Source: Variovorax beijingensis (GTDB taxonomy: Bacteria; Pseudomonadota; Gammaproteobacteria; Burkholderiales; Burkholderiaceae_C). From it: 64,000 nucleotides of DNA. The position numbers were made by a program, and so were the translations under genes. The notes under the pieces were generated by a model. It was not told the origin of the DNA. It did not search any database and saw only the letters and a list, made by a program, of their open reading frames with translations. This document shows, piece by piece, positions 1 to 8,836 of this stretch. The DNA lies in contig NZ_RXFQ01000001.1 of the NCBI RefSeq assembly GCF_003951285.1, forward strand, positions 496,001 through 560,000. Direction: 5' to 3'. Within the stretch, counting starts at the first letter, position 1, and each line of letters starts with the position of its first letter.

Positions 1-260
1 CACCCGCCTGGCGCAGCCATGCGATGCTGCTGGTGCGCCCCGAAGACGTCGAAGTGAGCGCGCCGCGGCCCGACTGGGGCGCCGCCACGGTCGAACGCCG
101 CACCTTCCTCGGCGACCGCGTGCAGCTGCAATTGCGCGTGCAGGACCAGCCCCTGCTCGTGGCCGACGTGGGCCGCGACACGCCTTTCGGCCCCGGCGAT
201 CCTGTGGGCCTGCGCATCCAGCCCGATCGCCTGATGACGTCGCAGGAGACCATCGCATGA
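1..260 (+). CDS. ABC transporter ATP-binding protein, C-terminal fragment (TOBE domain)
   Basis: The 5' part lies outside the window; the visible frame reads in from the left edge and ends at TGA 258-260. The roughly 85 residues contain the RPEDVEV stretch and beta-rich tail (LGDRVQLQLRV) typical of the TOBE domain that ends MalK/PotA/UgpC-type importer ATPases. No Walker motif is visible because the nucleotide-binding domain is upstream. Its stop overlaps the start of the phosphodiesterase gene by 4 bp (ATGA), so the two are translationally coupled. That suggests the importer brings in a phosphodiester that the next enzyme hydrolyses. Substrate is inference. Confidence 0.75.
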   Translation, partial: PAWRSHAMLLVRPEDVEVSAPRPDWGAATVERRTFLGDRVQLQLRVQDQPLLVADVGRDTPFGPGDPVGLRIQPDRLMTSQETIA

Positions 261-1111
261 CGACGACAGAAGACACCACTTTCCTGGTCCAGCTGACCGA
301 CCTGCACATCCGCGAGCCGGGACGCCTGGCCTATGGCCGCATCGACACCGCGCCCTACCTGGAGCGCGCAGTGCAGTCGGTGCTGCGGCTGCCGCAGCAG
401 CCCGACGCCGTCGTGATCACGGGCGACCTCAGCGACTTCGGCCGCGCGGCCGAATACGAGCATCTGGCGCGCCTGCTGGCGCCGCTCACCATGCCTGTTT
501 ACCTGATGCCGGGCAACCATGACGAGCGCGACCAGCTGCGCCGCAGTTTTCCCGGCCATGCCTACCTGGCGGCGGGCGTCGGCTCGGCCGGCTTCGTGCA
601 GTATTCGGTGCGCGTTGGCGCGCTGCGCCTGCTCACGCTGGACACCTGCGTGCCGGGCGCAAGCCACGGCGAACTGTGCGGCGAACGGCTGGCCTGGCTC
701 GAGGAGCAGCTCGATGCATGCCGCGGCGAGCCGGTGGTGATTGCCATGCACCACCCGCCTTTTCGCACGCTGATCGGCCACATGGACGAGATCGGCCTGT
801 TGCAGGGTGCCGAGGCGCTCGAGGCGCTGGTCGCGCGGCACCGCAACGTGGAGCGCGTGATCTGCGGCCACCTGCACCGCGCCATCGACGTGCGCTTCGG
901 CGGCACCATCGCATCGACTTCACCGGCGCCGGCGCACCAGGTCTGCCTGGATCTGTCGCCCGATGCACCGTCGGCCTGGACGCTGGAGCCGCCGGGCTTC
1001 AGGGTCCATGCCTGGTCCGCCCGGGACGGCCGGCTCGTGACCCATCTGGCGGCTTCCGGCACCTTCGAAGGGCCTTTTCCCTTCCATGACAACGGAGCGT
1101 TGATCGACTGA
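257..1111 (+). CDS. GpdQ-like metallophosphodiesterase (calcineurin-like)
   Basis: This 284-residue protein has the full calcineurin-like metal-binding set: D15-x-H17 (DLH), GD57, GNHD (N87/H88/D89), MHHPP near residue 170 and GHLH near 208. Length and layout (DAVVITGD, MPVYLMPGNHD, closing FHDNG) resemble the dinuclear-metal glycerophosphodiesterase GpdQ and class III cyclic-nucleotide phosphodiesterases such as CpdA. Family members hydrolyse phosphodiesters such as glycerophosphodiesters. No signal peptide, so probably cytoplasmic. The 4-bp overlap with the preceding ABC ATPase supports action on an imported phosphodiester; the actual substrate cannot be read from the sequence. Confidence 0.8.
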   Translation: MTTTEDTTFLVQLTDLHIREPGRLAYGRIDTAPYLERAVQSVLRLPQQPDAVVITGDLSDFGRAAEYEHLARLLAPLTMPVYLMPGNHDERDQLRRSFPGHAYLAAGVGSAGFVQYSVRVGALRLLTLDTCVPGASHGELCGERLAWLEEQLDACRGEPVVIAMHHPPFRTLIGHMDEIGLLQGAEALEALVARHRNVERVICGHLHRAIDVRFGGTIASTSPAPAHQVCLDLSPDAPSAWTLEPPGFRVHAWSARDGRLVTHLAASGTFEGPFPFHDNGALID

Positions 1112-1174
1112 GCCATACATGTGGAAAATGGGGCCGCAAACGAACAAAAACGAAAAGGATAGAAACCGGCATCC

Positions 1175-2836
1175 ATGAAGCACCTCCTGAACCTGCTCGC
1201 CGCCGTCGCCCTGCTGGTGTGGGGCACGCACCTCGTGCGCACGGGCGTGCTGCGCGTGTTCGGCGCCAACCTGCGCAAGATCCTGGTGCAGAGCATGCGC
1301 AACCGCTTCACGGCCGCGCTGTCGGGCATCGGCGTCACGGCCCTGGTGCAGTCGAGCACCGCCACCTCGCTGATGACCTCCTCCTTCGTGGGGCAAGGCC
1401 TGGTCACGCTGCCGGCGGCGCTGGCGGTGATGCGCGGGGCGGACGTGGGCACGGCGCTCATTTCGGTGCTGTTCTCGGCCGACCTCTCGTGGCTGTCGCC
1501 GATGTTCATCTTCGTGGGGGTGGTGCTGTTCATTTCGCGCTCGGCCAGCATGGCGGGCCGCGTGGGCCGGGTGCTCATCGGCCTGGGGCTGATGCTGCTG
1601 GCGCTGCAGCTGGTGGTGGAAGCGACCGAACCTCTCTTTTCAGCGCCGGCCGTCCGGGTGCTGCTGGCCTCGCTCAACAGCGACGTGCTGCTCGAGATCA
1701 CCATCGGCGCGGTGCTGGCGATCGTGGCCTATTCGAGCCTGGCCGTCGTGCTTCTGGTGGCGGCCATGGCCAGCTCCAACGTGGTTCCGCTGGATGTAGC
1801 GCTCGGGCTGGTGCTGGGCGCCAACCTCGGCAGCGGCCTGCTGGCGGTGCTGACCACGGCCAAGTCCGCCGTGCCGGTGCGGCAGGTCACGATGGGCAAC
1901 CTGCTGTTCAAGGCGCTGGGCGTGGCCATCCTCGCGCCTTTCGTCGGGCTCTGGCTGCGCCATGTGCAGCCGCACGTGCCGAACGCGACCCACGGCGTGG
2001 TGCTGTTCCACCTGGCGTTCAACGTGATCATCAGCGTGGGCTTCATCGGCCTCACGCAGCGGGTCGCCACGCTGGTCACGAAGATGCTGCCGGTGCCGCC
2101 GCTGCCGGCCTCCTCCACGCGGCCGCATCACCTCGACCCCTCCGCGCTCTCGACGCCCTCGCTCGCCATTTCCAACGCGGCGCGCGAGGCGCTGCACCAG
2201 GCCGACGTGGTGGAGACCATGCTCATCGGCACGCTCGACGTGATCCGCCACAACGACCTGCGCCTGGCGCAGGAACTGCGGCAGCTCGACGACACGGTGG
2301 ACGAGCTCTACTCGGCCATCAAGTACTACATGACGCGCATCTCGCGCGAGGCCCTTGGCGAGGAAGAAAGCCGGCGCTGGACCGACATCATCAGCTTCAC
2401 CATCAACATGGAGCAGATCGGCGACATCATCGAGCGCGTGATCATCGACATCGAAGACAAGAAGATCAAGCCGCAGCGCAATTTCTCCGAGGCGGGCATG
2501 GCGGAAATCGTGGAGCTGCACGGACGGCTGGTCGCCAACCTGCGGCTGAGCATGAGCGTCTTCCTGAACGGCAACGTGCGCGATGCGCAGCGGCTGCTGG
2601 AGGAAAAGGCGCGCTTTCGCGACCTCGAGCGGGCCTATGCCACCACCCACCTCGACCGGCTCTCCGACCGCACCACGCTGAGCATGGAGACCAGCTCGCT
2701 GCACATCGACCTGATCAGCGACCTGAAGCGGATCAACTCGCACATCTGTTCCATTGCCTATCCGATCCTCGAATCGGCGGGCGCGCTGGCGCCGAGCCGG
2801 CTGCGCGAATCGCGGCTGGGGAAGATCGAGGGCTGA
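1175..2836 (+). CDS. Na/Pi cotransporter family protein with C-terminal PhoU-like domain
   Basis: A 553-residue membrane protein. The N-terminal ~310 residues hold the duplicated NptA/Na-Pi-cotransporter core: QSSTATS near residue 60 and a second copy marked by AYSSLAVVLL and LGANLGS. The C-terminal ~230 residues are helical (DDTVDELYSAIKYYM, DIIERVIIDIEDKK) and fit a PhoU-like regulatory domain. Family members move phosphate coupled to sodium, or regulate intracellular phosphate. The gene follows the phosphodiesterase by 63 bp on the same strand, which gives a plausible phosphorus-acquisition theme; no Pho box was recognised in the gap. Confidence 0.85.
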   Translation: MKHLLNLLAAVALLVWGTHLVRTGVLRVFGANLRKILVQSMRNRFTAALSGIGVTALVQSSTATSLMTSSFVGQGLVTLPAALAVMRGADVGTALISVLFSADLSWLSPMFIFVGVVLFISRSASMAGRVGRVLIGLGLMLLALQLVVEATEPLFSAPAVRVLLASLNSDVLLEITIGAVLAIVAYSSLAVVLLVAAMASSNVVPLDVALGLVLGANLGSGLLAVLTTAKSAVPVRQVTMGNLLFKALGVAILAPFVGLWLRHVQPHVPNATHGVVLFHLAFNVIISVGFIGLTQRVATLVTKMLPVPPLPASSTRPHHLDPSALSTPSLAISNAAREALHQADVVETMLIGTLDVIRHNDLRLAQELRQLDDTVDELYSAIKYYMTRISREALGEEESRRWTDIISFTINMEQIGDIIERVIIDIEDKKIKPQRNFSEAGMAEIVELHGRLVANLRLSMSVFLNGNVRDAQRLLEEKARFRDLERAYATTHLDRLSDRTTLSMETSSLHIDLISDLKRINSHICSIAYPILESAGALAPSRLRESRLGKIEG

Positions 2837-2852
2837 TCGCGCGCGGGTTCGG

Positions 2853-3263
2853 TCAGTGCGCCGCAGGAAACGGCGGGGCCACGAACTGCTCCTGCCGGCG
2901 GCGCTGGCAGAAATCGATCAGGTCATCGAGCTCCGTGGCCTTGTCGAACACCGCGTCGGCGCCCAGCTGTATGCACTTGCGGCGCATCTCCGGGGTCAGG
3001 TAGTTGCTGAGCACCACCATCTTCTGATTCGGCTCGCGGTTGCGGCAGGCCTCGAGCACGCCGAAGCCGGTGCCGTCCTTGAGGAACAGGTCGACGATGG
3101 CCAGGTCCCACTGCGATAGATTGCCCGCGAGCCAGCGCGTGCCCTCGCTCTCGGTTTCGGCCTGGCCCACCGGATCGACCCGCGCCACCTCGCGCAGCGT
3201 GCCGGCCAGGTTCTCGCGGATGGCGGGGTTGTCCTCGACGATGAAGGTTCTGACGGTGTCCAT
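2853..3263 (-). CDS. stand-alone response-regulator receiver domain
   Basis: A 136-residue single receiver domain with no output domain. Visible landmarks are the acidic pair E10/D11, phospho-acceptor D58 (IVDLFLKDG), S86 in VVLSNY and K108 in FDKA. The ATG at 3263 is preferred over a GTG five codons upstream because AAGG lies 8 nt before it. No histidine kinase is adjacent, so its partner is elsewhere. Single-domain regulators of this kind act through protein contacts or phosphorelays. It is convergent with the Na/Pi transporter gene, 16 bp apart. Confidence 0.8.
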   Translation of the reverse strand: MDTVRTFIVEDNPAIRENLAGTLREVARVDPVGQAETESEGTRWLAGNLSQWDLAIVDLFLKDGTGFGVLEACRNREPNQKMVVLSNYLTPEMRRKCIQLGADAVFDKATELDDLIDFCQRRRQEQFVAPPFPAAH

Positions 3264-3386
3264 GGCGCTGGCCTTCACTGGCTTTGCTGAAGGCTACAAA
3301 ATGCACCTTGCACAAGACGCAGGCATGACACCCCACCCCGGGTAGGACAAGGCTGGCCCTCCAGCGAGCCAGCCGCGGCCCCAGCC

Positions 3387-4373
3387 TCAGAGCGTGAGGA
3401 TGGTGCAGCCGGTGGTCTTGCGCGCTTCCAGGTCGCGGTGCGCCTGCTGCACGTCGGCCAGGGCATAGCGCTGGTCGATCGGGATCTTCACCGCGCCGCT
3501 CTGCACCACGGCGAACAGGTCGTCCGCCATGGCCTGCGTGCTCTCGCGCGTGGCAATGTGCGTGAACAGCGTCGGCCGGGTCACATAGAGCGAGCCCTTG
3601 GACGCGAGCGTGCCCAGGCCGATCGGCGGCACCGGGCCCGAACCGTTGCCGAACACGGCCAACAGGCCGAACGGTCGCAGGCAGTCGATGGAGCCTTCCC
3701 AGGTGTCCTTGCCCACCGAGTCGTACACCACCTTCACGCCCTTGCCGCCGGTGATCTCCTTCACGCGGGCCGCGAAGTTCTCGGTGCTGTAGTTGATGGC
3801 ATGCGCCGCGCCGTATTCGAGCGCGAGCTTGCACTTGGCATCGCTGCCGGCCGTGCCGATCAGCTGCAGGCCGAGCGCCTTGGCCCACTGGCAGGCGATC
3901 AGGCCGACGCCGCCGGCCGCCGCGTGGAACAGAATGAAGTCGCCGGGCTGCAGGCCTTCCGCGGGCAGTGTCTTCTTCAGCAGGTATTGCGTTGTGAGGC
4001 CCTTGAGCATCATGGCCGCGCCGGTCTCGAAGGAGATCGCATCGGGCAGCTTGCAGACGTTCTTGGCCGGCATCACGCGCAGCTCGCTGTAGGCACCGGG
4101 CGGCTGGCTCGCATAGGCGGCGCGGTCGCCGACCTTCAGGTGCGCCACGCCTTCGCCCACGGCCTCGACCACGCCCGAGGCTTCCATGCCCAGCTGCAGC
4201 GGCATCTGGAACGGATAGAGCCCGCTGCGCTGGTAGGTGTCGATGAAATTCAGGCCCACGGCCTTGTGGCGGATGCGGATCTCGCCGGGGCCGGGCTCGC
4301 CCACCTCGACGTCGACGATCTTCAGTTCCTCGGGGCCGCCATGGCGGTCGATACGGACGGCTTTGCTCATCAT
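3387..4373 (-). CDS. qor: NADPH:quinone oxidoreductase, zinc-independent MDR family
   Basis: A 328-residue medium-chain dehydrogenase/reductase of the QOR type. The N-terminal GroES-like part has VGLNFIDTYQRSGLYP, characteristic of quinone reductases. The Rossmann part has AAAGGVGLIACQWAK for NADPH binding. The cysteine/histidine ligands of zinc MDR enzymes are absent, as expected. Length matches E. coli Qor (about 327). The tandem ATGs at 4373/4370 sit 9-12 nt after GGAG and are preferred to a start 13 codons upstream. It is divergent from the EamA gene, with 98 bp between them. Confidence 0.88.
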   Translation of the reverse strand: MMSKAVRIDRHGGPEELKIVDVEVGEPGPGEIRIRHKAVGLNFIDTYQRSGLYPFQMPLQLGMEASGVVEAVGEGVAHLKVGDRAAYASQPPGAYSELRVMPAKNVCKLPDAISFETGAAMMLKGLTTQYLLKKTLPAEGLQPGDFILFHAAAGGVGLIACQWAKALGLQLIGTAGSDAKCKLALEYGAAHAINYSTENFAARVKEITGGKGVKVVYDSVGKDTWEGSIDCLRPFGLLAVFGNGSGPVPPIGLGTLASKGSLYVTRPTLFTHIATRESTQAMADDLFAVVQSGAVKIPIDQRYALADVQQAHRDLEARKTTGCTILTL

Positions 4374-4471
4374 CTTTGCAGTCTCCAGTCGCACAGAAAA
4401 GAAGAGGCGCATGGTGCCACGTTTGGCCTTTGCGCGGCGGGGGCGGGGAATGCCCGGTAGAGTCGGCGGCC

Positions 4472-5380
4472 ATGCAGATCCAGCAGCGCCTCACGCCTTC
4501 CACCGTCTTCCTGCTCACCGTGCCGCCGCTGCTGTGGGCGAGCAATGCGGTGGTCGGCCGCCTGGTGCGCGACCTGGTGTCGCCGCTCACGCTGAACTTC
4601 GTGCGCTGGATCATCGCGTTCGTGCTGCTGCTGCCGCTCGCATGGCCGGTGCTGTGCCGCGGCAGTCCGATGTGGGCGCACTGGAAGCGCTATTCGGTGC
4701 TGGGGCTGCTGGGCATCGGTTGCTACAACGCATTCCAGTACCTGGCGCTGCAGACCTCCGCGCCGATCAACGTCACGCTGGTGGGCTCCAGCCTGCCGCT
4801 GTGGATGCTGGCGGTGGGCGCCATTTTCTTCGGCGCGCGTGTCGGCGGACGCGAGATCGGCGGTTCGCTGCTCTCGATGCTGGGCGTGCTGCTGGTGCTG
4901 AGCCGGGGCGAATGGCGGCAGCTGCTCGCGCTGCGGCTGGTGCCGGGCGATCTCTACATGATCCTGGGCACCATCGCCTGGGCGTTCTACAGCTGGTTCC
5001 TCGCGCGCACGCGGGAGCCGCAGGGCGTGCGGCAGGACTGGGCCGCGTTCCTGATGGCGCAGCTGGTGTTCGGCCTCGCATGGTCGGGCCTGTTCGCGGC
5101 CGGGGAATGGACGCTGACCGACGCCCGCATGGAACTTGGATGGCCGCTGCTGGCGGCATTGGCATTCATCGGCATCGGCCCGGCCGTGGTGGCCTACCGC
5201 TGCTGGGGCAGCGGCGTGCAGCATGCGGGACCGCAGGCCGCGAGCTTCTTCATGAACCTCACGCCGCTGTTCGCCGCGCTGCTGTCCGCGGCCTTCCTGC
5301 GCGAGCCGCCGCACTGGTACCACGGCGCGGCCTTTGCGCTGATCGTGGGCGGGATCGTGGTGTCCTCACGGCGCCCATAG
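4472..5380 (+). CDS. EamA/DMT-family permease
   Basis: A 302-residue integral membrane protein with about ten predicted helices in two EamA repeats. The first begins PPLLWASNAVVGRLVRD and the second LYMILGTIAWAFYSWFLA. It ends with the usual pattern of a repeat-closing glycine-rich helix (FALIVGGIVVSS). EamA proteins are mostly metabolite exporters or importers of unknown specificity. The start was placed at MQIQQRL because hydrophobicity begins there; the frame stays open upstream but that segment has no membrane character. Confidence 0.85.
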   Translation: MQIQQRLTPSTVFLLTVPPLLWASNAVVGRLVRDLVSPLTLNFVRWIIAFVLLLPLAWPVLCRGSPMWAHWKRYSVLGLLGIGCYNAFQYLALQTSAPINVTLVGSSLPLWMLAVGAIFFGARVGGREIGGSLLSMLGVLLVLSRGEWRQLLALRLVPGDLYMILGTIAWAFYSWFLARTREPQGVRQDWAAFLMAQLVFGLAWSGLFAAGEWTLTDARMELGWPLLAALAFIGIGPAVVAYRCWGSGVQHAGPQAASFFMNLTPLFAALLSAAFLREPPHWYHGAAFALIVGGIVVSSRRP

Positions 5381-5416
5381 GCGCGCGACACGAAGTGCGC
5401 AAACCCTGGGGCGAGC

Positions 5417-6211
5417 TCAGTAAGTGCCGGGGTAGGCGCCGCCGTCGGCGAGGATGTTCTGCCCCGTCATGTAGCCGGCCTGCATGCTGCAGAGAAAGGC
5501 GCAGATGGCGCCGAACTCGGCGGGCGTGCCGAAGCGCCTGGCCGGAATGTTCTTCTTGCGGGCTTCCCACACGGTGTCGAAGTCCTGCCCCGACTTCTGC
5601 GCCGCGCCGGCCATCGTGCCCTTCAGGCGGTCGGTGTCGAAGGAACCGGGCAACAGATTGTTGATGGTCACGCCCTGTGCGGCAATGGGCGTGCGTGCCA
5701 CGCCGGCCACGAAGCCCGTGAGGCCGCTGCGCGCGCCGTTGGAGAGGCCGAGGATGTCGATGGGCGACTTCACCGAGCTCGAGGTGATGTTGACGATGCG
5801 CCCGAAACCGCGCTTTGCCATGCCGTCGACCGTGGCCTTGATGAGCTCGATGGGCGTCAGCATGTTGGCGTCGACCGCCTTGATCCATGCCTCGCGGTCC
5901 CAGTTGCGGAAATCGCCCGGGGGCGGGCCGCCGGCGTTGGTGACGACGATGTCGAAGTCGTGGCCGAGCGCGAACACCGCCGCGCGGCCGGCCTCGGTGG
6001 TGATGTCGGCGGCCACGTGCTTGACGAAAGGCGCCGGCGAACCGGCTGCCGCCGCAGCCAGCTTCGCAGCCGCCGCTTCGAGCGCCTCGGCGCCGCGTGC
6101 CACGATCACCACGTTCACGCCCTCGCGCACCAGCGCCTCGGCGCAGCCGTAGCCGAGTCCCTTGCTCGCGCCGCACACCAGCGCGGTCTTGCCTGCAATG
6201 CCCAAATCCAT
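5417..6211 (-). CDS. SDR-family oxidoreductase with degenerate active site
   Basis: A 264-residue Rossmann protein with the cofactor-binding GASKGLG near residue 14, a VVTNAGG stretch and a C-terminal ILADGGAYPG. The catalytic region reads NITSSSVKSPIDILGLSNGARSG in outline: the serine is present, but where classical SDRs have YxxxK this protein has SNGAR, so both tyrosine and lysine are replaced. This matches the BKR-like subgroup of SDRs described as lacking the classical tetrad. It is the last gene of a minus-strand run Bug-GGT-EamA-SDR with gaps of 12-27 bp. Activity is uncertain. Confidence 0.8.
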   Translation of the reverse strand: MDLGIAGKTALVCGASKGLGYGCAEALVREGVNVVIVARGAEALEAAAAKLAAAAAGSPAPFVKHVAADITTEAGRAAVFALGHDFDIVVTNAGGPPPGDFRNWDREAWIKAVDANMLTPIELIKATVDGMAKRGFGRIVNITSSSVKSPIDILGLSNGARSGLTGFVAGVARTPIAAQGVTINNLLPGSFDTDRLKGTMAGAAQKSGQDFDTVWEARKKNIPARRFGTPAEFGAICAFLCSMQAGYMTGQNILADGGAYPGTY

Positions 6212-6238
6212 GTTGTTTGCTCCTGAACTGCAGGGGCA

Positions 6239-7189
6239 CTAGCGCCCCGTGCGTGTGAAAACGAAGATGCCCGCAATCACGAGCACCGTGCCGGCCGCGA
6301 TCCACGCGGTGAACGGCTCGCCGAGTATGACCACGCCCATGAGGATGGTCGACAGCGGCCCGATCATGCCGGTTTGCGCGGCCATGGCCGGGCCGATGCG
6401 CTCGATGGCCATCATGACCATGAGGACAGGCACCGCCGTGCACAGCGTGGCGTTGAGCACCGACAGCCAGATGACCTCGGGCGCCACCTGCAGCGCGGCG
6501 CTCATCGGCCGCATCAGCACGAACTGCAGGATGCACAGCAGGCAGGCCACGGTGGTGGCCAGCCCCACGAGACGCAGCGAACCGAGGCGCTTGACGAATT
6601 CGCCGCTGTAGACAAGGTAGGCCGCATAGCTCACGGCGCTCAGGAACACGAGGAAGGTGCCCCAGGCCGCCGCCCCGCCGCCCTTGCCGCCGCCGCCGAT
6701 CCAGAGCTCGTGCCCGAACACGAGCAGCACGCCGGCGTAGCTCACGATCATGCCGAGCACCTGCGGCCGCGTGGCGCGCCGCCGGTACAGCAGCCAGCCG
6801 AACAGCAGCACCAGCGTGGGGTTGAGATAGAGAATGAGCCGCTCGAAGCTGGCCGAGATGTAGGCGAGTCCCGCAAAGTCGAGAAAGCTCGCCAGGTAGT
6901 AGCCCGAGAAGCCGAGCCCGGCCACGCCGAGCCAGTCGCGCAAGGTGAGCGCGGGCTTGCCGCGCCCGGCCCACCATGCCATCACCGCGAACAACGGCAG
7001 CGCGAACAGCATGCGCAGCATGATCAGCGTGATCGCATCCACGCCGTAGCGGTAGGCCAGCTTGACGATGATGGCCTTGCCGCTGAATGCGACCGCGCCC
7101 AGCGAGGCGAGGATGAGGCCGGGCGCAAGGCTCCTTGCGCCGCTGGCAGAAGAAGGGGGAATGCCGGACTGTACGGCGGACTTGGTCAT
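6239..7189 (-). CDS. EamA/DMT-family permease
   Basis: A 316-residue membrane protein with two EamA repeats and roughly ten helices. The first repeat starts near LILASLGAVAFSGKAIIVKLAY and the second near AAWGTFLVFLSAVSYAAYL. A glycine-rich loop (GGGGKGGGAAA) joins the halves. It lies 21 bp downstream of the gamma-glutamyltransferase gene on the same strand, so it may move a substrate or product of that enzyme, but the family does not reveal specificity. It is not closely similar to the other EamA protein in this window. Confidence 0.83.
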   Translation of the reverse strand: MTKSAVQSGIPPSSASGARSLAPGLILASLGAVAFSGKAIIVKLAYRYGVDAITLIMLRMLFALPLFAVMAWWAGRGKPALTLRDWLGVAGLGFSGYYLASFLDFAGLAYISASFERLILYLNPTLVLLFGWLLYRRRATRPQVLGMIVSYAGVLLVFGHELWIGGGGKGGGAAAWGTFLVFLSAVSYAAYLVYSGEFVKRLGSLRLVGLATTVACLLCILQFVLMRPMSAALQVAPEVIWLSVLNATLCTAVPVLMVMMAIERIGPAMAAQTGMIGPLSTILMGVVILGEPFTAWIAAGTVLVIAGIFVFTRTGR

Positions 7190-7210
7190 TCCCCGATCAT
7201 CGCGTAGCCG

Positions 7211-8824
7211 TCAAAAGCCTGCCGCCAGGCCATCGCGGCGCGGATCGCTGGCAGCCACGTAGCCTTCGACCGACGGATCGCCCGCGCGCCAGATGAACTG
7301 GCCGGCGCCGAAATCCTGGTAGGAGTCGTTGATGACGTCGAGGTGATGGCCGAGCTCCCGCAGGCCCTGCACCGTGGCCGGGTCCATCGCGGCCTCGACA
7401 TTGATCTCGAGCCCCGCGTTGAAGCGCCAGCGCGGCGCATCGCAGGCGGCCTGCGGGTTCTGCCTGTAGTCGAGCATGCGCACCAGCGTCTGCATGTGGC
7501 CTTGCGGCTGCATGTTGCCGCCCATCACGCCGAAGCTCATCACCGGCTGGCCGTCCTTGGTGAGGAAGGCCGGAATGATGGTGTGGAACGGCCGCTTGCC
7601 CGGCGCCACGACGTTCGGGCTCTCGGCCTTGAGACTGAAGCCATGGCCGCGGTTCTGCAGGCTGATGCCGAACTCGGGCTCCACGCAGCCCGAGCCGAAG
7701 CCCATGTAGTTGCTCTGGATGAAGCTCACCATCATGCCGCTCTCGTCGGCCGCCGTGAGGTAGATGGTGCCGCCCTTGACGGGGTTGCCGGCCTTGAAGT
7801 CCTGCGCCTTTTTCACGTCGATGAGTCTCGCACGCGATGCGAGGTAGGAGTCATCGAGCATTTGCGCGGGTGTCACCGTCATCGACGATGGCTCCGACAC
7901 GTAGCGGTAGACGTCGGCGAAGGCGAGCTTCATCGCCTCGATCTGCAGGTGCTGCGAAGCCACCGAGTCGACCGGCAGCGAGGCGATGTCGAATTTCTCG
8001 AGGATGCCGAGCGCGATCAGCGCCGCAATGCCCTGCCCGTTGGGCGGAATCTCGTGCAGCGTGTGGCCGCGGTAGTCGCGCGAGATCGGCTTGACCCATT
8101 CGGGCTGGTAGGCCGAGAGGTCCGCCACCGTGAGCGCGCCGCCCTGCTCCTTCGAGAACCTGGCAAGCGCCTCGGCGATCTCGCCGCTGTAGTAGGCCTC
8201 GCCCTTGGTGCGGGCAATGGCCTTGAGCGCGCGCGCGGCGGCCGTGAAGCGGAACAGCTCGCCCACTTCGGGCGCACGGCCCCAGGGCATGAAGGTCTGC
8301 GCGAAGCCCGCCACCGATTCGAGCACCGGCGTGGCAGCGGCCCACTTCTGCTGCACCACCGGCGGCACCAGGTAGCCGCGCTCGGCAATGTCGATGGCGG
8401 GTGCCAGCAGGTCGGCGAAAGGCAGCCTGCCGAAGCGCTCGCTCAGCGCCACCCAGCCGCGCACCGCGCCCGGCACGGTGACCGAATCGATGCCGCGCAT
8501 CGGCGGCGTGGAGGCATCGGCGCCGTACTTGGCCTTGAAGTAGTCAGGCGTCCAGGCCCTGGGCGCGGGGCCCGAGGCGTTGAGGCCGTGCAGTTCCTTG
8601 CCGTCCCACAGGATGCAGAAGGCATCGCTGCCCAGGCCGTTGCTCACGGGCTCGACCAGCGTCATCACGGCCGCCGTGGCAATGGCCGCATCGACGGCAT
8701 TGCCGCCCTGCTGCAGCATGCGCAGCCCCGCCTGCGAAGCGAGCGGGTGCGACGTGGACACCACGTTGCGCGCGAAGATCGGAATGCGGGTGGAGAGATA
8801 GGGGTTGCTGAAATCGAAGTTCAT
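7211..8824 (-). CDS. gamma-glutamyltransferase family protein (Ntn hydrolase)
   Basis: A 537-residue GGT-like protein. The N-terminal half has VSTSHPLASQAGLRML and GGNAVDAAIA, hallmarks of the family. The probable autocleavage nucleophile is Thr353 in GGTIYLTAADESG, followed by SFIQSNYMGFGSG and PQGHMQTLVRM near the C-terminus. Classical GGTs cleave gamma-glutamyl amides such as glutathione. This one has no clear signal peptide and belongs to the shorter, divergent branch often seen near uptake systems. It is 12 bp downstream of a Bug-type receptor gene, suggesting the imported ligand is its substrate. Confidence 0.87.
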   Translation of the reverse strand: MNFDFSNPYLSTRIPIFARNVVSTSHPLASQAGLRMLQQGGNAVDAAIATAAVMTLVEPVSNGLGSDAFCILWDGKELHGLNASGPAPRAWTPDYFKAKYGADASTPPMRGIDSVTVPGAVRGWVALSERFGRLPFADLLAPAIDIAERGYLVPPVVQQKWAAATPVLESVAGFAQTFMPWGRAPEVGELFRFTAAARALKAIARTKGEAYYSGEIAEALARFSKEQGGALTVADLSAYQPEWVKPISRDYRGHTLHEIPPNGQGIAALIALGILEKFDIASLPVDSVASQHLQIEAMKLAFADVYRYVSEPSSMTVTPAQMLDDSYLASRARLIDVKKAQDFKAGNPVKGGTIYLTAADESGMMVSFIQSNYMGFGSGCVEPEFGISLQNRGHGFSLKAESPNVVAPGKRPFHTIIPAFLTKDGQPVMSFGVMGGNMQPQGHMQTLVRMLDYRQNPQAACDAPRWRFNAGLEINVEAAMDPATVQGLRELGHHLDVINDSYQDFGAGQFIWRAGDPSVEGYVAASDPRRDGLAAGF

Positions 8825-8836
8825 GGGGTGTGCTCG

